Shown one piece after another: positions 44,954 to 53,836 of a stretch of DNA of 64,000 bases. The notes beneath the pieces were generated by a model that saw nothing but the letters and a program-made list of their open reading frames with translations, made no database searches and was not told the DNA's origin. Both the position numbers and the translations under genes were made by a program. Source of the stretch: Caulobacteraceae bacterium (GTDB lineage Bacteria > Pseudomonadota > Alphaproteobacteria > Caulobacterales > Caulobacteraceae); NCBI GenBank assembly GCA_947475735.1, contig CANJLQ010000006.1, positions 62,001 to 126,000 on the forward strand. Direction: 5' to 3'. Position 1 is the stretch's first letter; each line of letters starts with the position of its first letter.

Positions 44954-46354
44954 ATGTCCGAGATCCTGACCGCGCCCGAGGTGGGGACCGCCGCGACCCC
45001 AGATCCGCCCTCGGCGGTCAAGCGGCTGTTCATCAAGACCTACGGCTGCCAGATGAACGTGTATGACAGCGAGCGCATGGCCGATGTGCTGCGCCCGCTC
45101 GGCTATGCCCCGACCGACACGGTCGAGGGCGCCGACTTCGTCATTCTGAACACCTGCCACATCCGCGAGAAGGCGGCCGAGAAGGTCTATTCCGAGCTCG
45201 GCAAGCTGCGCGAGATGAAGGAGGCGCGGGCCGGGGAAGGTCGGGGTGGCTTGACCATCGCCGTCGCCGGCTGCGTCGCCCAGGCGGAGGGCGAGGAGAT
45301 CATGCGCCGCCAGCCGGCGGTCGATCTGGTGGTCGGACCCCAGGCCTATCACCAGCTGCCCGAGCTCCTGACCCGCACGGCGCGGGCGCGGGGCGAGCGA
45401 ATTGGGGCGGACTTCGCCGCCGACGAGAAGTTCGACAGCCTGCCCCAGACGCGCGGTATCAGCGGCCCGACCGCCTTCCTGACGGTGCAGGAGGGATGCG
45501 ACAAGTTCTGCAGCTTCTGCGTGGTGCCCTATACGCGCGGGGCCGAATGGTCGCGTCCGGCTGAGGCGGTCCTGGCCGAAGCGCGCGAGCTGGCCGATCA
45601 GGGGGTGCGCGAGCTGACCCTGCTGGGCCAGAACGTCAACGCCTACGACGGGGCAGGGCCGGACGGTTCGGTCTGGACCCTCGCGCGGCTGGCCCGGGCC
45701 CTGGCCGAAATCCCCGGCATCGACCGGATCCGCTACACGACCAGCCACCCCAACGACATGGGCGCGGACCTGATCGCCGCCCATGCCGAGCTGCCCCAGC
45801 TGATGCCCTATCTGCATCTGCCGGTTCAGTCCGGCTCGGACCGCATCCTGCGGGCGATGAACCGAAAGCACGGGCGGCAGGCCTACATCGACCTGATCGG
45901 GCGCATCCGGGACGCCCGCCCGGACATGGCGATCTCGGGCGACTTCATCGTCGGCTTCCCCGGCGAGACGGATCGCGAGTTCGAGGAGACCCTCGATCTG
46001 GTGCGTCAGGTCGCCTACGCCTCGGCCTTCAGCTTCATGTATTCGCCGCGACCCGGCACGCCCGCCGCGACGATGGGTCTCCAGGTTCCCGCCGAGGTGT
46101 CGCGCGCCCGGCTGCATGCGCTCCAGGCCCTGCTGCTGGACCAACAGACGGCGTTCAACGCGGCCCAGGCCGGAAAGACGCTGGACGTCCTGTTCGAGAA
46201 GAAGGGGCGCAATCGCCGCCAGGCGATCGGCCGCTCGCCCTATCTGCAGTCGGTCCATGCCGAGGACGCGGATCATCTGATCGGCCGGATCGTTCCCGTC
46301 CGCATCGTGAGCGGGCAAGCGAACAGCCTGACGGGAGAGCGTCTTGGCGCGTGA
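44954..46354 (+). CDS. miaB: MiaB, tRNA-2-methylthio-N6-dimethylallyladenosine synthase
   Basis: 466 residues. The N-terminal UPF0004 domain contributes Cys32, Cys68 and Cys107 for one cluster. The radical SAM motif is C-x3-C-x2-C (182, 186, 189) in [16 protein letters not shown]. The TRAM domain is at the C-terminus. Adds a methylthio group to i6A37 of tRNA. The stop overlaps phoH by 11 bases. Confidence 0.97.
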   Translation: MSEILTAPEVGTAATPDPPSAVKRLFIKTYGCQMNVYDSERMADVLRPLGYAPTDTVEGADFVILNTCHIREKAAEKVYSELGKLREMKEARAGEGRGGLTIAVAGCVAQAEGEEIMRRQPAVDLVVGPQAYHQLPELLTRTARARGERIGADFAADEKFDSLPQTRGISGPTAFLTVQEGCDKFCSFCVVPYTRGAEWSRPAEAVLAEARELADQGVRELTLLGQNVNAYDGAGPDGSVWTLARLARALAEIPGIDRIRYTTSHPNDMGADLIAAHAELPQLMPYLHLPVQSGSDRILRAMNRKHGRQAYIDLIGRIRDARPDMAISGDFIVGFPGETDREFEETLDLVRQVAYASAFSFMYSPRPGTPAATMGLQVPAEVSRARLHALQALLLDQQTAFNAAQAGKTLDVLFEKKGRNRRQAIGRSPYLQSVHAEDADHLIGRIVPVRIVSGQANSLTGERLGA

Positions 46355-47333
46355 CTCGGAGTTTCTCGCGCTGGACGACCGCGCGCTTCGGGCCGTCATC
46401 GGGCCGAACAGCCGCCACGTGGCGCTGATCGAGGACGCGTTCAAGGTGCTGATCGAGTCCCCCGGCGGCGGCGTATCGATCAACGGCGGCGCGCGCGACC
46501 GGGCCAATGCCAAGGCGGTCATCGCCGGCCTGATCCAGCGCGCCGAGAAGGGCGCCGAGATCAATGAAGCCGACGTCCGCGCCGGCATCGGCGCGGCGCG
46601 CGGTGGCGGCAAGGGTGCTCACAGCACCGATCCCATGGCCCTGCCGATCGGCAAGCGCGGGGCGATCGTGCCCAAGACCAATGCCCAGGCACGCTATCTC
46701 GAGACCCTGGCCAGCTGTGAACTGACGTTCGGCGTCGGCCCGGCGGGGACGGGCAAGACCTTCCTGGCTGCCGCCTATGGGGCGTCGCTGCTGCGGCGGG
46801 GACAGGTCGACCGGCTGGTCATCACCCGCCCGGCGGTCGAGGCGGGCGAGAAGCTGGGGTTTCTGCCCGGCGATCTGAACGAGAAGGTCGATCCCTATCT
46901 GGCCCCCATCTGGGAGGCTCTTAACGACATCTTGGGGGCCGAGGACGTCCAGCGCCGGCGTGACAAGGGCGAGATCGAGGCGGCGCCCATCGCCTTCATG
47001 CGCGGCCGCACGCTCAGCCACGCCTTCATCATCGTGGACGAGGCGCAGAACACCTCGCGGCTGCAGATGAAGATGGTCCTGACCCGGCTGGGGGAGGGGG
47101 CGCGGATGGTGGTGACGGGCGATCCGTCGCAGATCGACCTGTTGAACCCCCGCGATTCCGGCCTGGCCCACGCGTTGAAAATCCTCAAGGACGTCAAGGG
47201 CGTCGGGGTCCTGGCGTTCGAGGCCCAGGACGTGGTGCGCCACGCCATGGTCGAGCGGATCGTGCGCGCCTATGACGCCGACGCTGCGCGAGGGCGGCCC
47301 GCGCCCGATCTCGAGGACCCGTCCGAACGATGA
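46344..47333 (+). CDS. PhoH-family ATPase (PhoH/YbeZ)
   Basis: 329 residues from TTG at 46344, which has GGGAGAG upstream; no ATG is available near it. Walker A GPAGTGKT (132-139) and Walker [10 protein letters not shown]-terminal region includes an RNA-binding-like domain. This is the YbeZ form; it pairs with YbeY in 16S rRNA processing and its gene overlaps ybeY here. Confidence 0.93.
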   Translation: MARDSEFLALDDRALRAVIGPNSRHVALIEDAFKVLIESPGGGVSINGGARDRANAKAVIAGLIQRAEKGAEINEADVRAGIGAARGGGKGAHSTDPMALPIGKRGAIVPKTNAQARYLETLASCELTFGVGPAGTGKTFLAAAYGASLLRRGQVDRLVITRPAVEAGEKLGFLPGDLNEKVDPYLAPIWEALNDILGAEDVQRRRDKGEIEAAPIAFMRGRTLSHAFIIVDEAQNTSRLQMKMVLTRLGEGARMVVTGDPSQIDLLNPRDSGLAHALKILKDVKGVGVLAFEAQDVVRHAMVERIVRAYDADAARGRPAPDLEDPSER

Positions 47334-47782
47334 TCGCCGTCGAGGTCGAGGCCGAGGCCTGGTCGGACGCCCTGCCCGACGTCGAGGCGGTGGCGACGCG
47401 CGCTGCGATCGCCACCCTCGGCGCGGCCTCTGGAGCGGTCGCGATCTTGCTGACGGACGACGAGACGGTTCGTGATCTGAACGCCCGCTTCCGGGGCAAG
47501 GACAAACCGACCAACGTGCTGTCCTTCCCGGCGGCGCCCATGCCGAGAATCGAGCTGACCCCGCTGGGCGATATCGTCCTGGCCTTCGAGACCTGCGCGG
47601 CCGAGGCCGGGACTCAAGGGAAATCGCTGTCGGATCACCTGACCCATCTGGTCGCGCACGGCGTCCTGCATCTGCTGGGTCGTGACCATGAGAACGACGC
47701 CGAGGCCCAGGCCATGGAGGCCGAGGAACGCGCGATCCTCGCGGGCCTCGGGATTTCGGACCCCTATCGGGTGATCGCATGA
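47330..47782 (+). CDS. ybeY: YbeY endoribonuclease
   Basis: 150 residues. The zinc motif H-x3-H-x5-H is at His110, His114 and His120 (AHGVLHLLGRDHE). N-terminal FRGKDKPTNVLSFP is the other family hallmark. It matures 16S rRNA 3' ends and helps ribosome quality control. Overlaps both phoH and lnt by four bases. Confidence 0.96.
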   Translation: MIAVEVEAEAWSDALPDVEAVATRAAIATLGAASGAVAILLTDDETVRDLNARFRGKDKPTNVLSFPAAPMPRIELTPLGDIVLAFETCAAEAGTQGKSLSDHLTHLVAHGVLHLLGRDHENDAEAQAMEAEERAILAGLGISDPYRVIA

Positions 47783-49359
47783 CGGGCATTCAAGATCGCC
47801 TGTCGTCGCTGCTGACCGGGCGGTGGAGCCGGATCGGCCTGGCCCTGGCGTCGGGCGTCCTGGCGGCCCTGGTGCATCCACCCTTCGGCTTTCTGCCCGG
47901 TCTCGTCGCCTATCCGTTGCTGATGCTGCTGTCCGAGCGATCCGGCACGGTGCGCGGAGCCTTTTGGGTCGGCTGGCTGGCGGGGTTCGGATACTTCCTC
48001 GTGGGATGCTGGTGGGTCGCCGAGGCGTTTCTGGTCAATCCGGCCCAGGCCTGGATGGCGCCGTTCGCCGCCAGCCTGCTGCCCGCCGGGATCGGTCTGT
48101 TCTGGGGCGGGGCAGCGGCGGTCTACCGTCGGTTCGCGCCTGCGGGCCTGTCGCGCGTTCTGGTGTTCGCCGCCCTGTTCGGCCTGTTCGAGTGGCTGCG
48201 TGGTCATGTGCTGACCGGCTTTCCCTGGAATCCAGCCGGTGCCGGTTGGGCCGCCGGGTCGGCCGCCTCGCAGTTCGCGTCGATCGCGGGCGTCTACGGC
48301 CTCGGCCTCGTGACGGTCGCCGCCGCCTGCGCTCTCGGTGCGCTCGCCTCGCCGGGGACGCGAAAGGCGCGTGTCGGCGTGGCCCTGGCCGGGGTCGCCG
48401 TGATCGTCGCCCTGATCGTCGGCGGAACGGTGCGTCTGGCGGGTGCCGAGGGGACGCCGACGCCGACGGTGATCCGGATCGTTCAGGCCAATGTCGATCA
48501 GGAGTCCAAATGGACGCCCGAGGCCTATCGCTCGATCGTCGATCGCTATGTCGCCTTGACGGGGCAGCCCGGCGCCGCCCTGCCGGATCTCGTCGTGTGG
48601 CCGGAGGGGGCCCTGCCGGCCAGCTTCGACACGGTCTTCGCGCCGGGCGCGCTGGACGGCGAGGCGATCGGGCGGGCCCTGCAACCCGGCCAGACCCTTT
48701 TGGCGGGCTTCGCGCGCGGCGAGCGGGGCGAGGATGGGCAGGCGCGCTACTACAACAGCCTGATCGCCCTCAATGACGAGGGCGGCCCGGGGCTGAGAGT
48801 CGCGGCGATCTACGACAAGCATCGGCTGGTGCCGTTCGGCGAGTTCCTGCCGCTGGGGGGCGTCATCGGGGCTCTGGGCATCCGCAGCCTGGTGCATATG
48901 CCGGCCGATTTCAGCGCCGGGCCGACGCCCGCCCCGATCGACCTGCCCAATGCGCCGCGTGTCCAGCCTTTGATCTGCTACGAGAGCCTGTACCCCGGCT
49001 TCACCCCGGCGGGACGCGGCCGGCCGGAGTGGATCGTGAACATCTCCAACGACGCCTGGTTCGGGGCGACCTCGGGTCCGCTGCAGCACCTCAACCTCGC
49101 CAGCTACCGCGCCATCGAGACCGGCCTGCCCGTGATCCGGGCCACGCCGACGGGGGTCTCGGCCGTGATCGACCCCTGGGGTCGGGTGATCGAGGGGCAG
49201 CGGCTGGACAGCGGCGAGAGCGGGGTCATCGACGCGCGCCTGCCGCGGCCGGCGGCGGCGACCCTGTATGGGCGGTTCGGGGACCTGTTGTTCTGGGTGA
49301 TGCTGCTGGGGGGTCTGTCGCCGCTGATCGTCGCGGGCCTCCGGGGCCGTCGGGCGTGA
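47779..49359 (+). CDS. lnt: apolipoprotein N-acyltransferase
   Basis: 526 residues: about eight transmembrane segments, then the nitrilase domain with the triad Glu276 (VVWPEGALP), Lys347 (YDKHRLVPFGEF) and Cys400 (LICYESLYPG). It adds the third acyl chain to lipoproteins, of which this window encodes at least four candidates. The corC (tlyC-like) gene often found between ybeY and lnt is absent here; lnt overlaps ybeY directly. Confidence 0.96.
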   Translation: MTGIQDRLSSLLTGRWSRIGLALASGVLAALVHPPFGFLPGLVAYPLLMLLSERSGTVRGAFWVGWLAGFGYFLVGCWWVAEAFLVNPAQAWMAPFAASLLPAGIGLFWGGAAAVYRRFAPAGLSRVLVFAALFGLFEWLRGHVLTGFPWNPAGAGWAAGSAASQFASIAGVYGLGLVTVAAACALGALASPGTRKARVGVALAGVAVIVALIVGGTVRLAGAEGTPTPTVIRIVQANVDQESKWTPEAYRSIVDRYVALTGQPGAALPDLVVWPEGALPASFDTVFAPGALDGEAIGRALQPGQTLLAGFARGERGEDGQARYYNSLIALNDEGGPGLRVAAIYDKHRLVPFGEFLPLGGVIGALGIRSLVHMPADFSAGPTPAPIDLPNAPRVQPLICYESLYPGFTPAGRGRPEWIVNISNDAWFGATSGPLQHLNLASYRAIETGLPVIRATPTGVSAVIDPWGRVIEGQRLDSGESGVIDARLPRPAAATLYGRFGDLLFWVMLLGGLSPLIVAGLRGRRA

Positions 49360-49790
49360 CCGTGGAAGACGACGAGGCCGAGGATCGCAGGCAGACGCGC
49401 CACATCGACGCGCCTCTGGGCGAGGCGCTGCGGCTGGAACGTGACGCCCGCAACCGCAGCCGTGATTGGCTGGCCCAGCGACTGGGCGTCTCGACCTCGA
49501 CGGTGCAGCGTTACGAGAACGGCAGCCAGCGCGTGCCGGCCGCACGGCTGTGGCAGATCTGCGGGATCTACGGGATCGCGGTGAACGAGCTGTTCGCGGG
49601 TCTGCCGCACCATGTCGTGGACGAGGCTGCCAACCCCGGCGTGGCCGAGGCCCGCGCGTCCTTCGATCATGAGGATGGGCGCGCCAAAAGGATCAGGGCG
49701 CTGACGCGGCACGCGGCGAGGCTGACGCCGGACAGGCTGGAAATCGCCGAGCTTCTCGTCAAAGCCCTGAAGCGATCGGCGCCCGGGTAG
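49356..49790 (+). CDS. XRE-family regulator downstream of lnt
   Basis: 144 residues from GTG at 49356, overlapping the lnt stop (GTGA). HTH at about 20-80: LGEALRLERDARNRSRDWLAQRLGVSTSTVQRYENGSQRVPAARLWQIC. The C-terminal region is helical and basic. In many alphaproteobacteria an XRE gene sits at this place between lnt and metK. Its targets are unknown. Confidence 0.85.
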   Translation: MTVEDDEAEDRRQTRHIDAPLGEALRLERDARNRSRDWLAQRLGVSTSTVQRYENGSQRVPAARLWQICGIYGIAVNELFAGLPHHVVDEAANPGVAEARASFDHEDGRAKRIRALTRHAARLTPDRLEIAELLVKALKRSAPG

Positions 49791-49895
49791 CAGTCAAGCT
49801 TGCGGAATCCCCATTTCCCAGAATTGGGGTGACAGCCGCGTTCAAGGAGCGCATCCTGGGTTCCACAAAAAAGATTTGTGACAACGAGACTGACG

Positions 49896-50306
49896 ATGGC
49901 CAGAGGCAAGGGAGAGGACGGTCCCCATCCGGTGGACCGCCATGTCGGGCGGCGAGTGTGCGAGAAACGGATCAGCCTGGGCTATAACCAGAGCGATCTC
50001 GGGCGCGCCCTCGGGCTGACATTCCAACAGGTCCAGAAATACGAAAAAGGGACCAACCGCATCTCGGCGTCCAAGCTCTGGGACATCGCCCGGTTCTTCA
50101 AAGTCGATGTGGCCTACTTCTTCCAGGGGCTGGGTGGCGCGCAGCCCGGCATGGCCGAGGAGGGGGCGCCGGCCTTCGAGCACGACTTCCCCGCCACGCG
50201 TCACACCATCGAGATCGCGCGTTTGGCGCCGCGCCTGTCCGCCCGTCAGCAGAAGCTGGCGCTGGACCTGATCCGCGAAATGGCCGAGCGCCCCGAAGGC
50301 GACTGA
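49896..50306 (+). CDS. XRE-family regulator (paralogue of the 42864 gene)
   Basis: 136 residues. HTH at about 15-70: VGRRVCEKRISLGYNQSDLGRALGLTFQQVQKYEKGTNRISASKLWDIARFFKVDVAYFF. Its recognition segment is almost the same as in the gene at 42864. The tail has another helical region near LSARQQKLALDLIREMAERP. An in-frame GTG at 49878 is a possible earlier start. It lies 105 bases after the preceding XRE gene. Confidence 0.87.
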   Translation: MARGKGEDGPHPVDRHVGRRVCEKRISLGYNQSDLGRALGLTFQQVQKYEKGTNRISASKLWDIARFFKVDVAYFFQGLGGAQPGMAEEGAPAFEHDFPATRHTIEIARLAPRLSARQQKLALDLIREMAERPEGD

Positions 50307-50332
50307 GCCGGCGCGTCCGGACCGACGACGCC

Positions 50333-50839
50333 TCAGCTCGAGGCTCGGCGCTGGCCGAAGGTCGGAGCCGCCGCCTTCTGCTCGGCCCAGTAGGCGGGAC
50401 CGTCGTCCGGCTTGAACATGGTGCGCGGCGTGCCGTCCTCGGCGATCACGGCGAAGGTGTTGGTCGAGGCCTGATACAGCAGCACGTCGCCGTTCGGCCG
50501 GGTCGCCCGGTCGGCGTCGGCAGGCGGCGTCCGGGTGAAGGCGACGACCTTGGTCAGGAAATCCTCCGGCGACCGCGCCCCGAAATCCGCCCCGTTGCGC
50601 TCGTAGAGGCGCTGGATCTTCTCATCGACAGTTTCCCGGCGATTGGCCGTGATCGGTCCCTGGGCGTCGGCCGGGACGGACGCGTCCCCGGCCGGAGTCT
50701 CTGTCGTCGCGGCCGTCATCACGACCTCGGACGCAGCGGCGGCGCGATCGCGCGTCTCGACCGCCGAGGCCCCCTCGCCACAGCCCGCCAGTCCCGCTGC
50801 TCCGGCCACGGCGGCCAGGATAAACATCGTCTTCGTCAT
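50333..50839 (-). CDS. hypothetical lipoprotein
   Basis: 168 residues, ATG at 50839 with GGAGGGTGAG site. Signal peptide and lipobox GLAGC (Cys20), then a Thr/Ala/Pro linker, then a compact domain (about 90-168): EKIQRLYERNGADFGARSPEDFLTKVVAF...NGDVLLYQASTNTFAVIAEDGTPRTMFKPDDGPAYWAEQ. I do not know the family for certain. The end pattern (LLYQASTNTFAV...GTPRTMFKPDDG..YW) reminds me of short domains seen at the C-termini of some polymorphic toxins; this is an impression only. Confidence 0.7.
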   Translation of the reverse strand: MTKTMFILAAVAGAAGLAGCGEGASAVETRDRAAAASEVVMTAATTETPAGDASVPADAQGPITANRRETVDEKIQRLYERNGADFGARSPEDFLTKVVAFTRTPPADADRATRPNGDVLLYQASTNTFAVIAEDGTPRTMFKPDDGPAYWAEQKAAAPTFGQRRASS

Positions 50840-50949
50840 CTCACCCTCCATGAAACCCGCAGAACGACGTTAGACACAGGTCCGATGTTCTGGCAATGTT
50901 CTTTTTAGCGACGGTCGACGGACGCGCGCTGCGGCGCTAGACGAACCCC

Positions 50950-52173
50950 ATGTCCGACCTCGCCCTCAACGGCCGCAAGATCCTGCTCATCGTCGGCGGC
51001 GGCATCGCGGCCTACAAGGCGCTGGAGCTGGTGCGGCTGCTGAAGAAGGCCGGGGCCGAGGTGCGCAGCGTCCTGACCGAGAGCGGCGCGGCCTTCGTCA
51101 CGCCCCTGTCCCTGGCGGCCCTGACCGGGCACCCGGCGCGGATGGGCCTGTTCCTGCCCGACGATGAAACGACCATGGGCCATATCGAGCTGTCGCGCTG
51201 GGCCGATCTGGTGGTCGTGGCCCCGGCGACGGCGGGCCTGATCGCCAAGGCGGCGAACGGCATGGCCGACGATCTGGCCTCCACGACGCTGCTGGCGACG
51301 GACAAACGGGTGCTGCTGGCTCCGGCCATGAACGTGCGGATGTGGCTGCATCCGGCGGTCCAGGCCAATGTCGAGCGGCTGAAGGGCTTTCCCGGCCTTC
51401 ACGGCATGGCGGTGGTCGGGCCCGACGACGGCGAGATGGCCTGCGGCGAGTTCGGCCCGGGGCGGATGGCCGAGCCCTCGGCCATCCTGCAGGCCATCGT
51501 GGCGCTGGCCGGACCCGGCGGACGTCCGCTGGCCGGGCGGCGCGCGGTAGTCACCGCCGGGCCGACGTTCGAGCCGATCGATCCCGTGCGTGGCCTGACC
51601 AACCGGTCCAGCGGCAAGCAGGGCTATGCCATCGCCGCCGCCCTGGCCGAGCGGGGGGCCCAGGTGACGCTGGTTTCAGGGCCGACCGGCCTGGCGGTCC
51701 CGCCCGGTGTCGCACGCGTCGAGGTCGAGACCGCGCTGGAGATGCAGGCGGCCACCCACGCCGCCCTTCCGGCCGACATCGCCGTGCTGTCGGCCGCCGT
51801 GGCCGACTGGCGCGTGGACACCGTGGCGGGCGGCAAGATCAAGAAGGCCCCCGGGGGGCCGCCGACGCTTAGCCTGATCGAAAACCCCGACATCCTGGCC
51901 GGCCTCGCCAAGCCGGGACCGACGCGGCCGGCCCTGGTCATCGGCTTCGCGGCCGAGACGACGGACTTGGCGGCCAATGCCCGGGCCAAACTCTCGCGCA
52001 AGGGCTGCGACTGGATTGTGGGCAACGACGTCTCGGCCGACGTCTTCGGCGCGGACGGGAATACCGTGCTGCTGGTCACCAAGGAGGGCACCGAGCCCTG
52101 GCCGCGCCTGTCCAAGACCGAGGTGGCGTCGCGGCTTGCGGACCGCATCGCCGCCCATTTTAGCGGAGCCTGA
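50950..52173 (+). CDS. coaBC: CoaBC, phosphopantothenoylcysteine decarboxylase/synthetase
   Basis: 407 residues, bifunctional. CoaC domain has ILLIVGGGIAAYKALELVRLL and His78 (MGHIELS, catalytic), with the substrate clamp MACGEFGPGRMAEP. CoaB domain starts VVTAGPTFEPIDPVRGLTNRSSGKQGYAIAAALAERGA and has the Lys-rich IKKAPGG loop. It makes 4'-phosphopantetheine for CoA. It is followed 3 bases later by dut. Confidence 0.97.
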   Translation: MSDLALNGRKILLIVGGGIAAYKALELVRLLKKAGAEVRSVLTESGAAFVTPLSLAALTGHPARMGLFLPDDETTMGHIELSRWADLVVVAPATAGLIAKAANGMADDLASTTLLATDKRVLLAPAMNVRMWLHPAVQANVERLKGFPGLHGMAVVGPDDGEMACGEFGPGRMAEPSAILQAIVALAGPGGRPLAGRRAVVTAGPTFEPIDPVRGLTNRSSGKQGYAIAAALAERGAQVTLVSGPTGLAVPPGVARVEVETALEMQAATHAALPADIAVLSAAVADWRVDTVAGGKIKKAPGGPPTLSLIENPDILAGLAKPGPTRPALVIGFAAETTDLAANARAKLSRKGCDWIVGNDVSADVFGADGNTVLLVTKEGTEPWPRLSKTEVASRLADRIAAHFSGA

Positions 52174-52176
52174 ACC

Positions 52177-52626
52177 TTGAGCGCCTTGCGTATTCAGCGT
52201 CTGCCACATGCCGAGGGCCTGGCGCTTCCCGCCTATGAAACGCCGGGGTCCGCGGGCATGGACCTGCGGGCCGCGCTAGCCGATGACGCCCCCCTGACCC
52301 TGGAACCGGGCGAGCGGGCACTGGTCCCCACAGGCTTCAAGATGGCGCTGGAGCGGGGATGGGAGGCTCAGGTCCGGCCCCGCTCGGGCCTGGCGCTGAA
52401 GCATGGGGTAACCTGCCTGAATACGCCGGGCACGATCGACAGCGACTATCGCGGAGAGGTCGGGGTGATCCTCGTCAACCTCGGGCATGAGCCGTTCGTC
52501 ATCCGGCGCGGCGAGCGCATCGCCCAGATGGTCATCGCCGCAGTGGCCCAGACGACTGTGCAGGAGGTCGACACCCTGGACGAAACCGAACGCGGCTCCG
52601 GCGGCTTCGGCTCGACCGGGCGATAG
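52177..52626 (+). CDS. dut: dUTPase
   Basis: 149 residues from TTG at 52177, 3 bases after coaBC. All five trimeric dUTPase motifs are seen: [39 protein letters not shown] and [10 protein letters not shown]. It hydrolyses dUTP to dUMP. coaBC-dut is a common pair in proteobacteria. Confidence 0.97.
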   Translation: MSALRIQRLPHAEGLALPAYETPGSAGMDLRAALADDAPLTLEPGERALVPTGFKMALERGWEAQVRPRSGLALKHGVTCLNTPGTIDSDYRGEVGVILVNLGHEPFVIRRGERIAQMVIAAVAQTTVQEVDTLDETERGSGGFGSTGR

Positions 52627-52705
52627 GGTCGCATCCATTCCCGCAGACCGGCGTTAACCCTGCCGACGGCCAAGCTGGGCCGTGGTGAAACCGGAGCGGT
52701 GCGTC

Positions 52706-53074
52706 ATGGAAGACCTTCTCGCCCAGCTGGGCAATCTGCTGCAGGGGCTGCTGGCCCTGGCCGACAGCGGCTTCGACGGGGTGAACCAGGTGCTGGGCCT
52801 GATCATCGCCGCCGTGTTCGGCTTCTTCCTGATGGGCGCCTGGCGTGGCCTGTGGGGCGCGGCCTTCGGAGCCATGGTGGTCCACACCCTGGTCGAGGCC
52901 ATCCGCCCGATGCTGGACGGCGGGGCCTTCGCCCTGCCCGACCTGACGGACGGCGGCTTCTGGATCAGCCGGCTCGCCCTGTTCCTCGGCTATGCGATCG
53001 TGATCGCGGTGTTCTTCTTCATCAGGACCCTGCTGACAGGCGGTTTCGGCCGAAAGCGCGCCCACGCCCATTGA
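52706..53074 (+). CDS. small membrane protein of unknown function
   Basis: 122 residues, MEDLLAQLGNLLQGLLALADSGF with two or three hydrophobic segments (about 30-50, 55-72, 90-112) and a basic end GRKRAHAH. Codon usage is like its neighbours. I do not recognise the family. A GTTAACCCTG motif (52653-52662) is about 45 bases upstream, as before the small gene at 3001. An in-frame start at 52682 is possible. Confidence 0.7.
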   Translation: MEDLLAQLGNLLQGLLALADSGFDGVNQVLGLIIAAVFGFFLMGAWRGLWGAAFGAMVVHTLVEAIRPMLDGGAFALPDLTDGGFWISRLALFLGYAIVIAVFFFIRTLLTGGFGRKRAHAH

Positions 53075-53090
53075 CGGTAGCCTGGAGCGT

Positions 53091-53642
53091 CTAGAGCCCG
53101 AGCCGCTCCAGCAGTTCCGTAGATGACAGGTGGGACAGGTCTTCGCTCATTTGAACCGATGTCCGACGCCGCCGTGTCTTCCCCGGGTCTTTTAGCTCTT
53201 CGAGCGAAACTAATGTGCCGTTTCGATGAGCATACCATTGCCGATAGGCGCTGAGTGGCACGAGCTTTCCATCAGCACCGCGATGGGAATGGCGCTCCTG
53301 AAACATTTGCATCGGCTTCTGGACGTAGCTGCCACGGTCTTTCCCGAACAGTTTTCCCTCAACCAACAATCCTTTGCTGGTCACCAATGCAGAGCCGACC
53401 GGCTTTCCTGCCAAGGCGTCGGATTTTGAAAGGAAGAGGTGGATCGTCTCTCCGACGAGCAGAGCGATACCTTGCCCAACATCGAGGACGGAAACTGCGT
53501 CGGCCTTGTCGCCCTGTGAAACAGGCTCCCTGCTGCCGAGTTCTCTTTCGATTATATCGCTTTCGCTTTCGGCAGGCGACTTGCGCTTCGACTCGATGGC
53601 GAGAGCGGCGGCGGCAGTAAGACCTACATATTTGGCGAACAT
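53091..53642 (-). CDS. AT-richer orphan gene, hypothetical protein
   Basis: 183 residues from ATG at 53642, which has a perfect GAGGAG six bases upstream; a TTG at 53663 is less likely. MFAKYVGLTAAAALAIESKRKSP may be a weak membrane or signal segment. Then follow LLVGETIHLFLSKSDALAGKPVGSALVTSKGLLVEG, probably a beta-rich core, and a basic Arg-rich tail with a helical end. I do not recognise it. Third codon positions use A and T far more often than any neighbour, which suggests a recent arrival. Confidence 0.72.
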   Translation of the reverse strand: MFAKYVGLTAAAALAIESKRKSPAESESDIIERELGSREPVSQGDKADAVSVLDVGQGIALLVGETIHLFLSKSDALAGKPVGSALVTSKGLLVEGKLFGKDRGSYVQKPMQMFQERHSHRGADGKLVPLSAYRQWYAHRNGTLVSLEELKDPGKTRRRRTSVQMSEDLSHLSSTELLERLGL

Positions 53643-53783
53643 CTGCTTCTCCTCTAAAGCCAACTAAGCAGCTTGTATTGCAGTAAGCAACTTATAAATC
53701 GACACCGTCGTGACGTGACAACCAGTCTCGGGTGGTCTATACGCCCCCACACATCGTTAGACCGGCGTCCAACGGCGTCGTTC

Positions 53784-53820
53784 AAAGCGGCGGCCTTGGA
53801 TGGCCGACCGCTTTTTCTTT
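53784..53820 (+). terminator. intrinsic terminator immediately before rimP (possible attenuator)
   Basis: AAAGCGG-CGGCC, a TTGGAT loop, GGCCG-ACCGCTTT, then TTTTCTTTT: a strong stem and T-run. It ends 16 bases before the probable rimP start codon, and no plus-strand gene ends upstream for 700 bases. So it should act on the rimP leader or on an unseen small RNA. Confidence 0.85.
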
Positions 53821-53836
53821 TGCCCGAAACAGAACC

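Noticed and set aside
53512..53526. CCTGTGAAACAGG inside the orphan gene as a parS or regulator site
   Set aside because: A short palindrome lacking the parS core. It occurs in coding sequence with no context to support a role.
53732..53836. ATG at 53732 as the rimP start
   Set aside because: The frame would cross a strong intrinsic terminator and adds 35 non-conserved residues. TTG at 53837 matches the family start.
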